A stretch of 64,000 nt of DNA from Pseudoalteromonas shioyasakiensis (GCF_024518675.1 NZ_JANIGL010000003.1:620001-684000); one strand, 5' to 3'. Numbered from the stretch's first letter, positions 28,340-37,197 are shown. The notes: generated from the sequence alone by a model not told the origin. Made by a program: numbers and translations.

Positions 28340-28776
28340 ACTGAATACCCCCTTAATTGAATTACAAGTTTAGATTCAGTTATAGTGACGTCAAATATGA
28401 TTTAATCAAGAAAAAATAGATTTATTTGAGCGCTTAAGATGAAAAAATCAAAGTAAGCTACAAAAAAAGATAAATTAAAGGTTAAGACATTGATTTAAAT
28501 ATGTATAAATACACACAAAATAAATAGTTGACATAATAACTTTATAGCGATTTGATATAATAAAAATGGGTTTAGAGGAATAAAATCTAACAACAGCATG
28601 CTAACGAGTCTAAAAAGTTAGTAAAGAAAAAACGTATTTAACCCCTTAAAGGTACAAAATACCGACTACTCAGCTTTCTTCAACAAGCTATAAGCAAGTG
28701 AAAAACAGCTCGCTTTATGTGCGACGGTTTTATATTTGAGCTATAAAGAAGGTTATCCATCACAATATATATGGAT
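28340..28776. other. AT-rich region upstream of tnsA; possible transposon end
   Basis: No gene is supported. In Tn7 the end with TnsB sites lies just upstream of tnsA. Here there are three loosely similar tracts (around 28,385, 28,486 and 28,527: TGACRT followed by AT-rich sequence) that could be TnsB sites, but I see no convincing repeats or a clear TGT/ACA terminus. Confidence 0.3.
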
Positions 28777-29152
28777 ATGACACGTTCAATTGTGAATTTA
28801 GAATCAACAGAATCAGCACTGGTAGCTTTAAAAGCGTTCTTTAACGTTATGGCGCAGTGGCGCGTTAATGAAGACAAGCAACTATTTTGCTTCGTAAACC
28901 TGATTACTTAACATTTGAGAGATGGGAAAGAGGTAACGTATAAATGCTAACCAGTAATGCTCTGGAACGCATTCCTTATGCGCTTGATATTTCTAAAAAT
29001 TTAGGAATACTATTTCCTGAAAGAGCCCAAGCTAATAGATGGCCTCACAAGCCAAACGACGCTTTTGATGGACTTTAATCACTAGATTACTATTGCTAGG
29101 GCAAACAGTAAATTTGCGCGAAGTAAGACATTATTTAGATGCTCAGCTGTGA
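28777..29152 (+). pseudogene. Decayed Xre/MbcA/ParS-family antitoxin
   Basis: Reading fragments in different frames rebuild a MbcA/ParS/Xre antitoxin. The first (from 28,777) gives ALVALKAFFNVMAQWRVNED. A second frame (from about 28,893) gives DYLTFERWERGNV, a TAA, then LTSNALERIPYALDISKNLG and the ANRWPHKPNDAF block typical of the DUF2384 domain. A third (29,090-29,152) gives LLGQTVNLREVRHYLDAQL, the usual C-terminus. At least two frameshifts and two stops are needed, so it is dead. No RES or other toxin gene follows. Confidence 0.65.
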
Positions 29153-29497
29153 TTCAATCAAACCTTACAGTCATGTGCGCCATACGCGGACATTATAACT
29201 AACTCGTTTATGCTCCAAAATGATTTAGGCGACACTCTGCTTTGCGCTAAGGCTGAAGTAGACTCTAACCAATTATAGGAAAACCCTGAGTTAATCTAGA
29301 GGGTTTTGAGCGAGGGCTGGTTATGGACACAATTGTTGAGGCAAGAATAAACTTCCCGGAAATGTTTAAGGGTAATCTGGTTGATTAATAATTGACTTTT
29401 GAATTTGATTAATTGGTACATATGTATTGTAATGTATACTTAACCACAACAAACAGTTAGTTAAGCTAAGAATAACTAGAAATTATTAAGGAAAAAG
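29153..29497 (+). other. Intergenic region with hairpin and promoter-like sequence
   Basis: AAAACCCT/AGGGTTTT (29,280-29,307) forms a terminator-like hairpin. Before the next gene a TTGACT box (29,393) and a near-palindromic GTACATATGTAT..GTATAC tract (about 29,416-29,440) look like a promoter with an operator. A short frame (MDTIVEARINFPEMFKGNLVD) at about 29,323 may be a remnant of an unknown gene. Confidence 0.4.
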
Positions 29498-29857
29498 ATG
29501 GAATTTTTAACTGCTTCGATGCTATCTGGGCTAATTTATGATGGCGTAAAGGAAGGCGCTTCTATTGGTTTTGATTTATTAAAACGTAAATTAAAAAATT
29601 GGCTCATAGATGATTCTGAAATTGAAAAAATTGCGGAGTTGTTGATTGATGCGGGTATTAACGAAGACTTAGCACCTCACGCAATTGAACGAAAAATTAC
29701 AGAACATCAAGAGTTAAATGAGTTCCTTAAAACTATCGAATACTCTGGCGATGTTGTTAATGTTACGCAAAACACCAATACAGGCCACAATGTTTACAGT
29801 GCAGGAAGTGGTAATGTAAGCATTGGTGATATAGTCGTCAATAAAGGAAATAGCTGA
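29498..29857 (+). CDS. Small partner of a two-gene defence candidate (GAPS6a-like)
   Basis: A 119-residue protein. Residues 1-85 are helical (hydrophobic start, then KLKNWLIDDSEIEKIAELL and an IERKITEHQEL helix). The last ~35 residues switch to a short-repeat, beta-rich tail of N, G, V, I and S (NTNTGHNVYSAGSGNVSIGD), like the beta-solenoid tails in effector-associated adaptor proteins. The next gene begins at the base after its stop, so translation is coupled. I recall a two-protein antiphage system of this layout, GAPS6, from gamma-mobile-trio elements; that name is tentative. Confidence 0.6.
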   Translation: MEFLTASMLSGLIYDGVKEGASIGFDLLKRKLKNWLIDDSEIEKIAELLIDAGINEDLAPHAIERKITEHQELNEFLKTIEYSGDVVNVTQNTNTGHNVYSAGSGNVSIGDIVVNKGNS

Positions 29858-32800
29858 TTGATTAAAGAGCGGTCTGTAAATCAAAAAACAGAAATAGGGC
29901 ATAACATAATTGCTGAAGATGGCTCTTCGGTAGAAATTGTAAATCTTCATATAACTAGTTTGTCTTCAGACGGACTAGAAACATTTATTAAAGAGTTTTC
30001 TAGATTAGTGACTCATAGGTGTTGGTCTAAAGCTTTAAACTTTATAGAAAGTTTAAAAACTGTAGAGAAGTTAGATTCAGAATGTAAAGATTTACTCAAA
30101 GTTCTTGAGTTTAATCTTCACGCGGCTCAAGGCAATTCTTTCGATATAATTCCTGAACTATTTTTGGAGTTAATTGAAAGTGAGCGCTCTACTCCTCTTG
30201 TTAAAGATATTGTCGAAGCTTCGTATTTGCACTTTTTAAGTAAAACCTCTTCGGAAAGAGCTATAAAGAGATACAAATCGAGTAAGGTTGCTACGAATTT
30301 ATCTAGGGAAACTTATTTTGAAAAGCTAGCCCCTATAGAAGAGCTTAACGAGCAAATATCCAAAGGGACTGTTGGAATTAGAGAGCAAACGTTATGCTCT
30401 TATGTAAGATGTGCTTTAAGACTTGGCGAGTTAGAACTAGCTCTCGATCTAGCCAAAGAATTAGTACTTGAACATCCGAACCAAAATAGCACGGTTCTAA
30501 ACCTACTTTGCAGTGCATACAATGTTCATAATTTGATTGGTACTAAGCATTTTTGGATGATAGACCAGTCTCGAATGGACTTACTCGTTGAGACAATAGA
30601 ATCCGTAAAAGCTCTCTCTTCAAAAATTAATGATGGGAGAGTATTTCAAGCAGCAGCCGTTTTACTAGCTACAACATGGTTTCAGAACGTAGATCTAACG
30701 GAGCTTTGTGATAAGCACATTGAAGAAGCTGAAAAAGCCATCCCAGACATTAGAACGCGTCTTCAAACTAATATTCCAGTTAATACTAAACCTAGCAATA
30801 AACTCCGCGCTCAAAGTATTCAGGACATAAACGAAGATGATTTTGTACAACTATCAACGGCTTATTTCAAAGGAGGTATTAATAAAAGGCAGGTCAAGAG
30901 ATGGTTAGACAAAGGCGGTAACGTATCGGCCTCTAAACCTCAAATCAAGCAATTTATTGAAATTGTTTTAAGTGCCATTGCATTCGAACCGACTGATTTA
31001 AGAGATAAACAGACATTATCAGATAATCTTGAAAAATATTTAGTTGAATATAAAGAAATTACGCAAGAGATCCACCCCCTAGCACTTTATCAACTCTGTC
31101 TAAGTTTGAATCAAATGGGGCTAAACTATCAAGTAACAAAGATTATAGAGCCATTGCTTCCTCAAAAGCCTTGGGCTTCGCCAATCATAGATGCTTATTC
31201 AGAAGCATTGCTAAACTCTGAGCAATTTGAAAAATTAGACTCGTTTCTTGCAAATATGGATAGTGAACAGGATAGCTATAGAATAGCTGCTGTGCGAATC
31301 TCAAGGGAGTTTTTATTATTTAAATTTGAAAATGCCAACGTACTAATTCAAAAGTCATTAGCTAGGTATCCACGATCAAGCTACTTTTGGACTTTGCTAA
31401 TTCAAAATAGCATTAAGGTTGGATTACCAGAGAGTGATATTGAAAAAACTATACATGAAATTCCAACGAGTCTGTTTTATAGTTACTCATATGAGAAATT
31501 ACAACTAGTTCAATCTATCTCTATGATAGATGTTGCTTTTGCCGAGTCAATTTTGTTGGAGTGGTTTATCGATGATCCGGCAGGTATCGCAACCCACTTA
31601 ACTAATATTCATTTTGGAACTTTAGATAAATCAGACAAACGTATAGAGCGAAGCTACCCCTCTGATCGTTGTATTGCAGCCGTAACTTATAGAAAAGGTA
31701 AAAATCAATTTACTAAGCTGTTGGTGGAAGGTTGTGAAACAAATGAGTACCTATTAGATGTTGAGAGTCCTCTGGGTGAAATGTTGCTTGAAATGGATAC
31801 TGGTGAGTCGAATGAGTTAGACGTGGAGACAGTAATCTTAATAGAAAAACTACCTCCAATTGTTGGTGCATTCAGGATCTCTTTAGATATCAGGTCTACT
31901 ATCAATGCTGGTAATGACTGCTTTTACCAATTGACGTTTAATGAGCAGGAAGGAATCGATGGAATATTAAAACAAATAGATGTTTTCTCAGAGCAAAAAC
32001 AGTTAATTGAGCCACATATTGATGGGCGGTTGATACCTCTTTTAATGAGGATAAATCGTTCTTTTAAGAGCGATATAGTTAAAGGCGCATTTATATATTT
32101 AAGTGATAAGGAAAGTAATAAGTATCTTGATTTGTTTTCAGAGGGAGAGGCCATAGATGATAAATTAGTGTTAGATGCACTTTCTTTAGTATATTTCAGT
32201 TATACAGGCTTGGCTTCTGCGCTTAAAGAATCAAATATAAAAGTATATGTTTCAGGAGAAACAAAAGGAATAGTCCTTGCTTGGCTTGAACAAATGGGAC
32301 GAGAGGACTATCTATCTATTGGCAAAGTCGATGGCAATTATTTTAAAACGACTTCTGAAGATGTTTCTAAAGACCAAAATGTTCAATCACTTAGAGAGCT
32401 GATTGAATACTGTGAAGAACTAACACCAATTTCTTTTAACGTACCAGAGTCTTTGCTGAAAATTAAAGACATTTTGGATATTTCACATTATTCCTCTGTA
32501 AAGCTCTCTGTTTCTCATGGTATCCCTATTTTCTGTTTAGATACTTTTTTCTGTAATTATTATAGAGCACTTGAACTACCAATCACCAATGTTTATCAGT
32601 TGCTCTTAAGGGTTAAAAAATACGCTGTGGGTATTGAAGAGAGGTTAGCAAAATGTAATGTATTTTCAGGCCTAAGGGTGCCCATTTCTCACACGGATGT
32701 AATAAATCTATGTAGATCAAATGAAACTGGGCAATTCTTAGCTGCTAAGATATTAAAGATGAACCCAAACTCTTTTCACTCACCCGAAATTGCGCTTCAA

Positions 32801-33130
32801 GTTTTAACAGAGTGTTGTATCAAGGCAATTTGCACAGCTTATATAGGTAGGTTTAAAAGCCTAGATTTGTCTGAGTGGAAGTTCACTGAAAATATTGTAT
32901 ATGCTTGTTGTAGCTCAGGAATGCAATGTCTAGAAGGGAAATACTCAGAAAGTAAATTTGCCCAACTAATTGTAGAAATTACGTTTAGATTAATAGGTCT
33001 AAATGATGTTAAAAAGCTTGTTATGGAGCTGTTTAGGCGATTTGCTAAAGGTCATTTTCTGGATATTCAAGCTATTGATGAAGAGATAAAAAGACTTGGA
33101 TTATTAAGACAAAATCAACAAGGAAAATAA
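29858..33130 (+). CDS. Large TPR-like protein with C-terminal PIN nuclease domain (GAPS6b-like)
   Basis: 1090 residues, TTG start directly after the partner's TGA. The N-terminus repeats the partner's beta-type motif (TEIGHNIIAEDGSSVEIVNL). Residues ~40-560 are helical and TPR-like (ALRLGELELALDLAKELVLEHPN). Residues ~765-920 look like a PIN ribonuclease: LVLDALSLVYFSYTGL supplies the first Asp (D773) and LSVSHGIPIFCLDTFF a later Asp (D895). The likely role is phage-triggered RNA cleavage causing growth arrest, by analogy with TPR-PIN defence proteins. Activity and trigger are inference. Confidence 0.6.
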   Translation: MIKERSVNQKTEIGHNIIAEDGSSVEIVNLHITSLSSDGLETFIKEFSRLVTHRCWSKALNFIESLKTVEKLDSECKDLLKVLEFNLHAAQGNSFDIIPELFLELIESERSTPLVKDIVEASYLHFLSKTSSERAIKRYKSSKVATNLSRETYFEKLAPIEELNEQISKGTVGIREQTLCSYVRCALRLGELELALDLAKELVLEHPNQNSTVLNLLCSAYNVHNLIGTKHFWMIDQSRMDLLVETIESVKALSSKINDGRVFQAAAVLLATTWFQNVDLTELCDKHIEEAEKAIPDIRTRLQTNIPVNTKPSNKLRAQSIQDINEDDFVQLSTAYFKGGINKRQVKRWLDKGGNVSASKPQIKQFIEIVLSAIAFEPTDLRDKQTLSDNLEKYLVEYKEITQEIHPLALYQLCLSLNQMGLNYQVTKIIEPLLPQKPWASPIIDAYSEALLNSEQFEKLDSFLANMDSEQDSYRIAAVRISREFLLFKFENANVLIQKSLARYPRSSYFWTLLIQNSIKVGLPESDIEKTIHEIPTSLFYSYSYEKLQLVQSISMIDVAFAESILLEWFIDDPAGIATHLTNIHFGTLDKSDKRIERSYPSDRCIAAVTYRKGKNQFTKLLVEGCETNEYLLDVESPLGEMLLEMDTGESNELDVETVILIEKLPPIVGAFRISLDIRSTINAGNDCFYQLTFNEQEGIDGILKQIDVFSEQKQLIEPHIDGRLIPLLMRINRSFKSDIVKGAFIYLSDKESNKYLDLFSEGEAIDDKLVLDALSLVYFSYTGLASALKESNIKVYVSGETKGIVLAWLEQMGREDYLSIGKVDGNYFKTTSEDVSKDQNVQSLRELIEYCEELTPISFNVPESLLKIKDILDISHYSSVKLSVSHGIPIFCLDTFFCNYYRALELPITNVYQLLLRVKKYAVGIEERLAKCNVFSGLRVPISHTDVINLCRSNETGQFLAAKILKMNPNSFHSPEIALQVLTECCIKAICTAYIGRFKSLDLSEWKFTENIVYACCSSGMQCLEGKYSESKFAQLIVEITFRLIGLNDVKKLVMELFRRFAKGHFLDIQAIDEEIKRLGLLRQNQQGK

Positions 33131-33484
33131 TAGCTAATCCAAAAGATTCAATACAACTTTAGCAACTTAAATTCACTGAATGATAACTTTATCGCTAAAT
33201 ACAGAATTGTGTTTAGCTCTTTCAGGAATAGTAACGAGTCAGTTAGGGTGATTGTTTAAGGCACGAAAAAGTATTTCGAACAAAAATTGTTGGCTATTAT
33301 AATTGTGCAGCGAAGCGAAACAGCCAACTGTTTTTGTTCCGTTTAAAGCGCTTGTTATAGCGCTGATTTTAAACGTAATCTTCACAATAATGGATTCTAT
33401 CATATGTATAAAACCACGATTTGTAACTTGTAAGCTCACTCAACCTTTCACCGAAACCACTTTAAACTTAACAAAGAGATAAAA
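33131..33484. other. Gene-free region with a long attC-like hairpin
   Basis: AACAAAAATTGTTGGCT (33,279-33,295) pairs with 33,322-33,338 around a GCAGCGAAGCGAAAC loop. It is followed by CGTTTAAAGCGCTTGTTATAG, which on the minus strand reads TATAACAAGCGCTTTAAACG, the style of chromosomal-integron attC sites of Vibrio and Shewanella. The opposite end does not have a matching core. No integrase is in the window. Confidence 0.4.
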
Positions 33485-34192
33485 ATGAGAACTGTTTTGA
33501 TCACAGGAACAAGTCGGCGTCTAGGTAGGTACTTAACCGATTTTTATCTGAGCAAAAATTACAGTGTGATATCTATTTCACGAAGTGATTTAGTTTTTTC
33601 TGGGCTCCATACTGATTCACATTTAGAACATTTTAAAATAGAAAATTATGATGCTAATACAGCAATTTTTGTTGGAAACCAAATTGTTGAAAAGTATCCA
33701 AGTATAGATTTAGTTATACATAACGCTTCTATATTTAAAAGTGACGAAGAGTGTTCTGAAAATTTGATTGATTCTTATACCAAGATGATAGATGTACATA
33801 TGTTATTCCCAAGTATGTTAAACAGGGCTCTAGTACCGTCACTTAAAGAGAGTGAAAACTCTAATATTATCCATATTACAGATATTTTCGCTGAAAACCC
33901 TAGTACTAAATTTTCGTATTATAGCTCTACAAAATCGGGATTAGAAAGTTTAACAAAAAGTTTAGCTAATAAATATGCCCCAAATATACGTGTAAATAGT
34001 ATCCAGCCGGGACCAATAAAGTTTTTATCGCAGCATAGTGACGATGAAAAAATTGAAGTACTTAATGAAACTTTAATTAAAACAGAGGGGGGGTTCAAAC
34101 CTATTTTAGATACCATTGAATTTATTTTCGATAATACCTTTATTACAGGAGCTGCAATAAAGGTTGATGGTGGAAGGTCCCTTAATAGGTAA
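33485..34192 (+). CDS. Short-chain dehydrogenase/reductase, FolM/pteridine-reductase-like
   Basis: A 235-residue SDR. The cofactor loop is TGTSRRLGRY: the extra Arg after the Gly motif recalls FolM/PTR1 enzymes that use NADPH to reduce pterins. Other motifs: LVIHNAS (NAG-type), IIHITDIF (catalytic Ser replaced by Asp/Thr context, so check), YYSSTKSG with the catalytic Tyr and Lys, and the QPGPI turn; it ends AAIKVDGGRSLNR. RBS AAAGAGAT lies before the ATG. It stands alone on the plus strand among AT-rich cargo. The substrate is unproven. Confidence 0.75.
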   Translation: MRTVLITGTSRRLGRYLTDFYLSKNYSVISISRSDLVFSGLHTDSHLEHFKIENYDANTAIFVGNQIVEKYPSIDLVIHNASIFKSDEECSENLIDSYTKMIDVHMLFPSMLNRALVPSLKESENSNIIHITDIFAENPSTKFSYYSSTKSGLESLTKSLANKYAPNIRVNSIQPGPIKFLSQHSDDEKIEVLNETLIKTEGGFKPILDTIEFIFDNTFITGAAIKVDGGRSLNR

Positions 34193-34194
34193 TG

Positions 34195-34460
34195 AGGAGC
34201 ATATAAATTTATTTTTTCCTTTCAGTACTTCAACCTCATAAGGTTCAAGAGTATCAGTGATAATTCCTAGATCGAAATTGTCGCTCTTTGCAAGAATATC
34301 TAAATCTGCAACTCTGTCCTTGAGTGATGCCATCGGATCGTTTTTATCCCTTCCTAGGCTTTCTTCAATTTCAGTCAATTTTAACTTAACAAAATTAATA
34401 TCGAGGTGTGACTTTAGAACCGCTAGTGAATTTAAAAATTTGAGCTCGTATCTAAGTTAA
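34195..34460 (-). pseudogene. 5'- and 3'-truncated gene fragment, unknown
   Basis: A protein-like frame on the minus strand runs from a stop just above 34,460 through LKFLNSLAVLKSHLDINFV, EIEESLGRDKNDPMASLKD and DLGIITDTLEPYEVEVLKG, then enters the antisense of the SDR gene, where it loses sense and stops at 34,106. There is no ATG in the meaningful part (only a TTG at 34,378). The composition looks like a real protein, so I read it as the remnant of a gene overwritten by the SDR insertion. I do not recognise the family. Confidence 0.45.
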
Positions 34461-34582
34461 TAGCTTTAGTGTAGACAAAAGGATATAAGTATATCTCACC
34501 AAAATATTTACAGAGATTTTCTATAATTAATATAGCGTTTTTTCAGGAACGATATTTGTACCAATAGAGATATAATAATAAG

Positions 34583-36244
34583 TCATCTTAATAGCTTTCT
34601 AATGTACGCGCCGATAAATACAGTAATGAATAAGATACCAATGGCTGTTTCAAAAGTAACAATACTAGTCACTAAACTATCAGGTTTAAAGTCAATCCAT
34701 TTACCAAAAAAACTCCCTAGAAAGCTTTGCGAACTTAATGATATTGAAGCTAAAACCCCCATTTTAGGTTCAATAAAGAAATAGATAGCAGAAAATAACA
34801 GAATAACAATTAAAGATGATAGAGTTATATTTGTTAACCTCACCCCCCAACCGAATACGACACCAAAAACAAATTTTTTAAACTTATTTGTTGTGAAGTA
34901 GTCTCTCATAAAATAAAAGGCTTCGTCTTCATGATCTAACTGACCACTATCAGAAAACCAATGTTTTAATGAACAATACTGTTCAGCAGCGGATTTATGT
35001 TCTGTAGTATCAATTATTTTAAATTTCTTTGGGCTGAAAAAGTGTAAATTCTCATTCGAATAAATGGATTCTAATGGGTGCATTAAAAAACGGCTTGATG
35101 TGAATTTTAGGAGGTTAATAGTTGTAGTATCAGATAGTTGATTATCTTCCATATAAGTTACTTCGCTAACAGCACTACCAAACAATGATATATTGCCTAA
35201 AATATCATTATTTTCTATCTTTAGGTGCCTGCCAATACTTGTATCTTCAAGGGTGAAAGCTTTGTTATCTACTATAGATGGATTTGTATTTATAAGATTA
35301 TGACTTAACTCGAAGTCGTAGCAAATAGATGCTGAGCATATATCAATTAAGCGAGTATTTATATTAGCTATTTTCAGGAAGTCTACATACAACTCACATA
35401 TTCTTATTGCTTTTTCTACTTTTATACCATCAATTATTAACTTGTTACATATCTTAGTTGAATTTGCTTTTTCGTATTCGTAAATCTCGCAACCAATGAA
35501 AAGTGACCCAATAGTGGAATATTTAGTTTCTTTAGAGTCTTGATGGGATAATATTTGGAATTCATTGTTAAAAGTTCCACCGATAGACATTATATTATAA
35601 ACAGTCATCTCATTGAGCCAGATTAAGTCATCACCTCCTTTAACTCCCAGATCAATATACAGGCTATTACAAGTGACTCCTCTTAATGAAACACCTCCAG
35701 CTCCTGAAAAATCACAAGACTCCATATGAATATTACCTTCAACAAGAGAGTTCCTTAGGCTGAAATGTTGGTGGAATTCACAGTTTGGAAACCATAAATT
35801 TTTATAAAACTGACACGATATCATCCTAAAATTTGATTTAAAAATACAGTTAATAAAACAAATTTCTCTAGTAAAGATAGTTTTATCTATCTCTATTGAT
35901 GTAAACGTACAGTCGATGAAAATTACAGGAGAAATATGCTGTTTGGATATAATATTTAAAAGATCATCCTGACTGAATTTTTCTTTTTCATATACCTCCG
36001 TATGTGAAGGGCTTTTATCTGTGGAATTAAAGTCTTCAAGGCAATAACCTCTTGCTATTCCATCAGGGCTATGAAGGCTTGCTTTTGACTCGAATACAGT
36101 ACCTTTATCTAAAGATCTTACTTCTAATTTTTTTAATTCGTGCCAATAGATAAATCCAATAGCATTATCTGTTTGGACAATGCTAAATCGATTATTTTTG
36201 TTATCGAAATAGATATTTGTAAATCTCTTTCTATCAAAATTCAA
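34583..36244 (-). CDS. Pentapeptide-like protein with C-terminal two-helix ion-channel module
   Basis: A 553-residue protein. Residues ~90-400 show recurring F/L/C-x-N/D-C-x-F units (FIDCTFTSIEI, FINCIFKSNFRM, FPNCEFHQHF, MESCDFSG), the pattern of a pentapeptide-repeat quadrilateral helix. The last ~100 residues hold two transmembrane helices around a pore-loop-like segment (FFGKWIDFKPDSLVTSIVTFETAIGILFITVFIGAYIR), as in Ion_trans_2 potassium-channel modules but without a TVGYG filter. It is the last gene of an overlapping three-gene operon (11-bp overlap). A membrane effector role is inferred from the architecture. Confidence 0.7.
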   Translation of the reverse strand: MNFDRKRFTNIYFDNKNNRFSIVQTDNAIGFIYWHELKKLEVRSLDKGTVFESKASLHSPDGIARGYCLEDFNSTDKSPSHTEVYEKEKFSQDDLLNIISKQHISPVIFIDCTFTSIEIDKTIFTREICFINCIFKSNFRMISCQFYKNLWFPNCEFHQHFSLRNSLVEGNIHMESCDFSGAGGVSLRGVTCNSLYIDLGVKGGDDLIWLNEMTVYNIMSIGGTFNNEFQILSHQDSKETKYSTIGSLFIGCEIYEYEKANSTKICNKLIIDGIKVEKAIRICELYVDFLKIANINTRLIDICSASICYDFELSHNLINTNPSIVDNKAFTLEDTSIGRHLKIENNDILGNISLFGSAVSEVTYMEDNQLSDTTTINLLKFTSSRFLMHPLESIYSNENLHFFSPKKFKIIDTTEHKSAAEQYCSLKHWFSDSGQLDHEDEAFYFMRDYFTTNKFKKFVFGVVFGWGVRLTNITLSSLIVILLFSAIYFFIEPKMGVLASISLSSQSFLGSFFGKWIDFKPDSLVTSIVTFETAIGILFITVFIGAYIRKLLR

Positions 36245-36965
36245 AAATATCTCCTTCTTTAACGAAGCCTTTAAAGTATTTATTTACTTTTTCTTCAAAT
36301 TCCAACCAGTTATCTTCGTAGCTCATTAGGTACATCTTTTCTAGCGTTTCTTTATCATATGAAATTAAAATAGAATCTAGAGTTGCATGAACTGGATTGT
36401 AATCAGAAAGGGTTACATCATGGAAACATACTTCAAAGGTATGTTTTTTAATTTGTTCTGGGATAGGAGTAGTATCCGTAGTGTATAATATTTTATTACC
36501 AATACAAATCCCATATGCGGGCTTATTTGGTGTGTGTTTTACAGCAAAAGTCTGAATTTCTATACCTTGGAACTTAAAACTATCATTTTTTATAAATTTA
36601 ACATCAAAAAAAGTTTCTAATGTAGCTTCTCCTTCACCTATCTTTGACATAGAACCTTTAAGTGTCTGATCCCATAGCTCTTTATAGAGTTCTTCTTTTA
36701 TATAAAGAGCTGGCCTATATTTATACTTGAATAAACATTCGTATCCAATTCGCTCTAAACCAAATACATGATCTCCATGAACATGAGAAATATATATAGA
36801 GTCTACATCTGACACATCGAGCTCTTGATTGAAAAGGGCTTTTTTGATTGTGTAACCGCAGTCTATTAGCAGTAATTTATTATTCACTATTAGCGCTGCA
36901 TTATTGTTTAAATTATAAACAGATTCGGAATGGCCGCAGCCAAGTATTTGAAGCCTGTTATTCAT
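36234..36965 (-). CDS. MBL-fold metallo-hydrolase (RNase Z / cyclic-nucleotide phosphodiesterase-like)
   Basis: A 243-residue metallo-beta-lactamase fold protein. ISHVHGDHVFGLERIG carries the HxHxDH metal ligands (residues 61-66), LLLIDCGYTIKK precedes it, VKHTPNKPAYG gives a further His and LYTTDTTP the bridging Asp. The late His expected near the C-terminus is replaced by Tyr/Glu in MSYEDNW. Its size and layout recall RNase Z and the Apyc1-type cyclic-nucleotide phosphodiesterases. It overlaps the small upstream gene by 8 bp and the channel gene by 11 bp. Confidence 0.75.
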   Translation of the reverse strand: MNNRLQILGCGHSESVYNLNNNAALIVNNKLLLIDCGYTIKKALFNQELDVSDVDSIYISHVHGDHVFGLERIGYECLFKYKYRPALYIKEELYKELWDQTLKGSMSKIGEGEATLETFFDVKFIKNDSFKFQGIEIQTFAVKHTPNKPAYGICIGNKILYTTDTTPIPEQIKKHTFEVCFHDVTLSDYNPVHATLDSILISYDKETLEKMYLMSYEDNWLEFEEKVNKYFKGFVKEGDIFEF

Positions 36966-37197
36966 AGATGTAAACTAATAAGTCTGTATATCTTTCGATG
37001 AAAATATAGCCCGAAGTTCCATTGTGTATATCAATGTATGGAATAGGCGCTTCCATAAAAGTTTTATCAGAGTGAGTTTCCTTGAGGCTTTCTATACATT
37101 TATACAAAAGCTCCCAATCTAATATCTTTATATTTGACTGCTCACTTATTTTTTTAAGCAATAGTTCAGGTAACTCTCTAATTTCAATCGATTTCAC
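36958..37197 (-). CDS. Small protein opening the MBL/channel operon
   Basis: 79 residues (ATG, MKSIEIRELPELLLKKISEQ..., ending ERYTDLLVYIYE). No family is recognised. It overlaps the MBL gene by eight bases, which argues that it is a genuine, co-translated part of the system. A regulatory, antitoxin-like or sensor role is possible but not shown. Confidence 0.6.
   Translation of the reverse strand: MKSIEIRELPELLLKKISEQSNIKILDWELLYKCIESLKETHSDKTFMEAPIPYIDIHNGTSGYIFIERYTDLLVYIYE

Noticed and set aside
22700..28340. CRISPR-associated transposon (I-F3 CAST)
   Set aside because: TnsA/B/C sizes would fit, but there are no cas6/7/8 genes or repeats, and the TniQ is of the longer TnsD-like type.
29160..29400. 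RES-domain toxin gene after the antitoxin remnant
   Set aside because: Translation in all plus frames shows stops throughout and no RES motifs.
33239..33439. 66-codon minus-strand ORF
   Set aside because: It is the open reading through the attC-like hairpin and its flank, with no protein-like composition.
34583..36965. CBASS or Pycsar system
   Set aside because: A channel-like effector and an MBL enzyme are present, but no nucleotide cyclase gene is adjacent, so neither name is justified.
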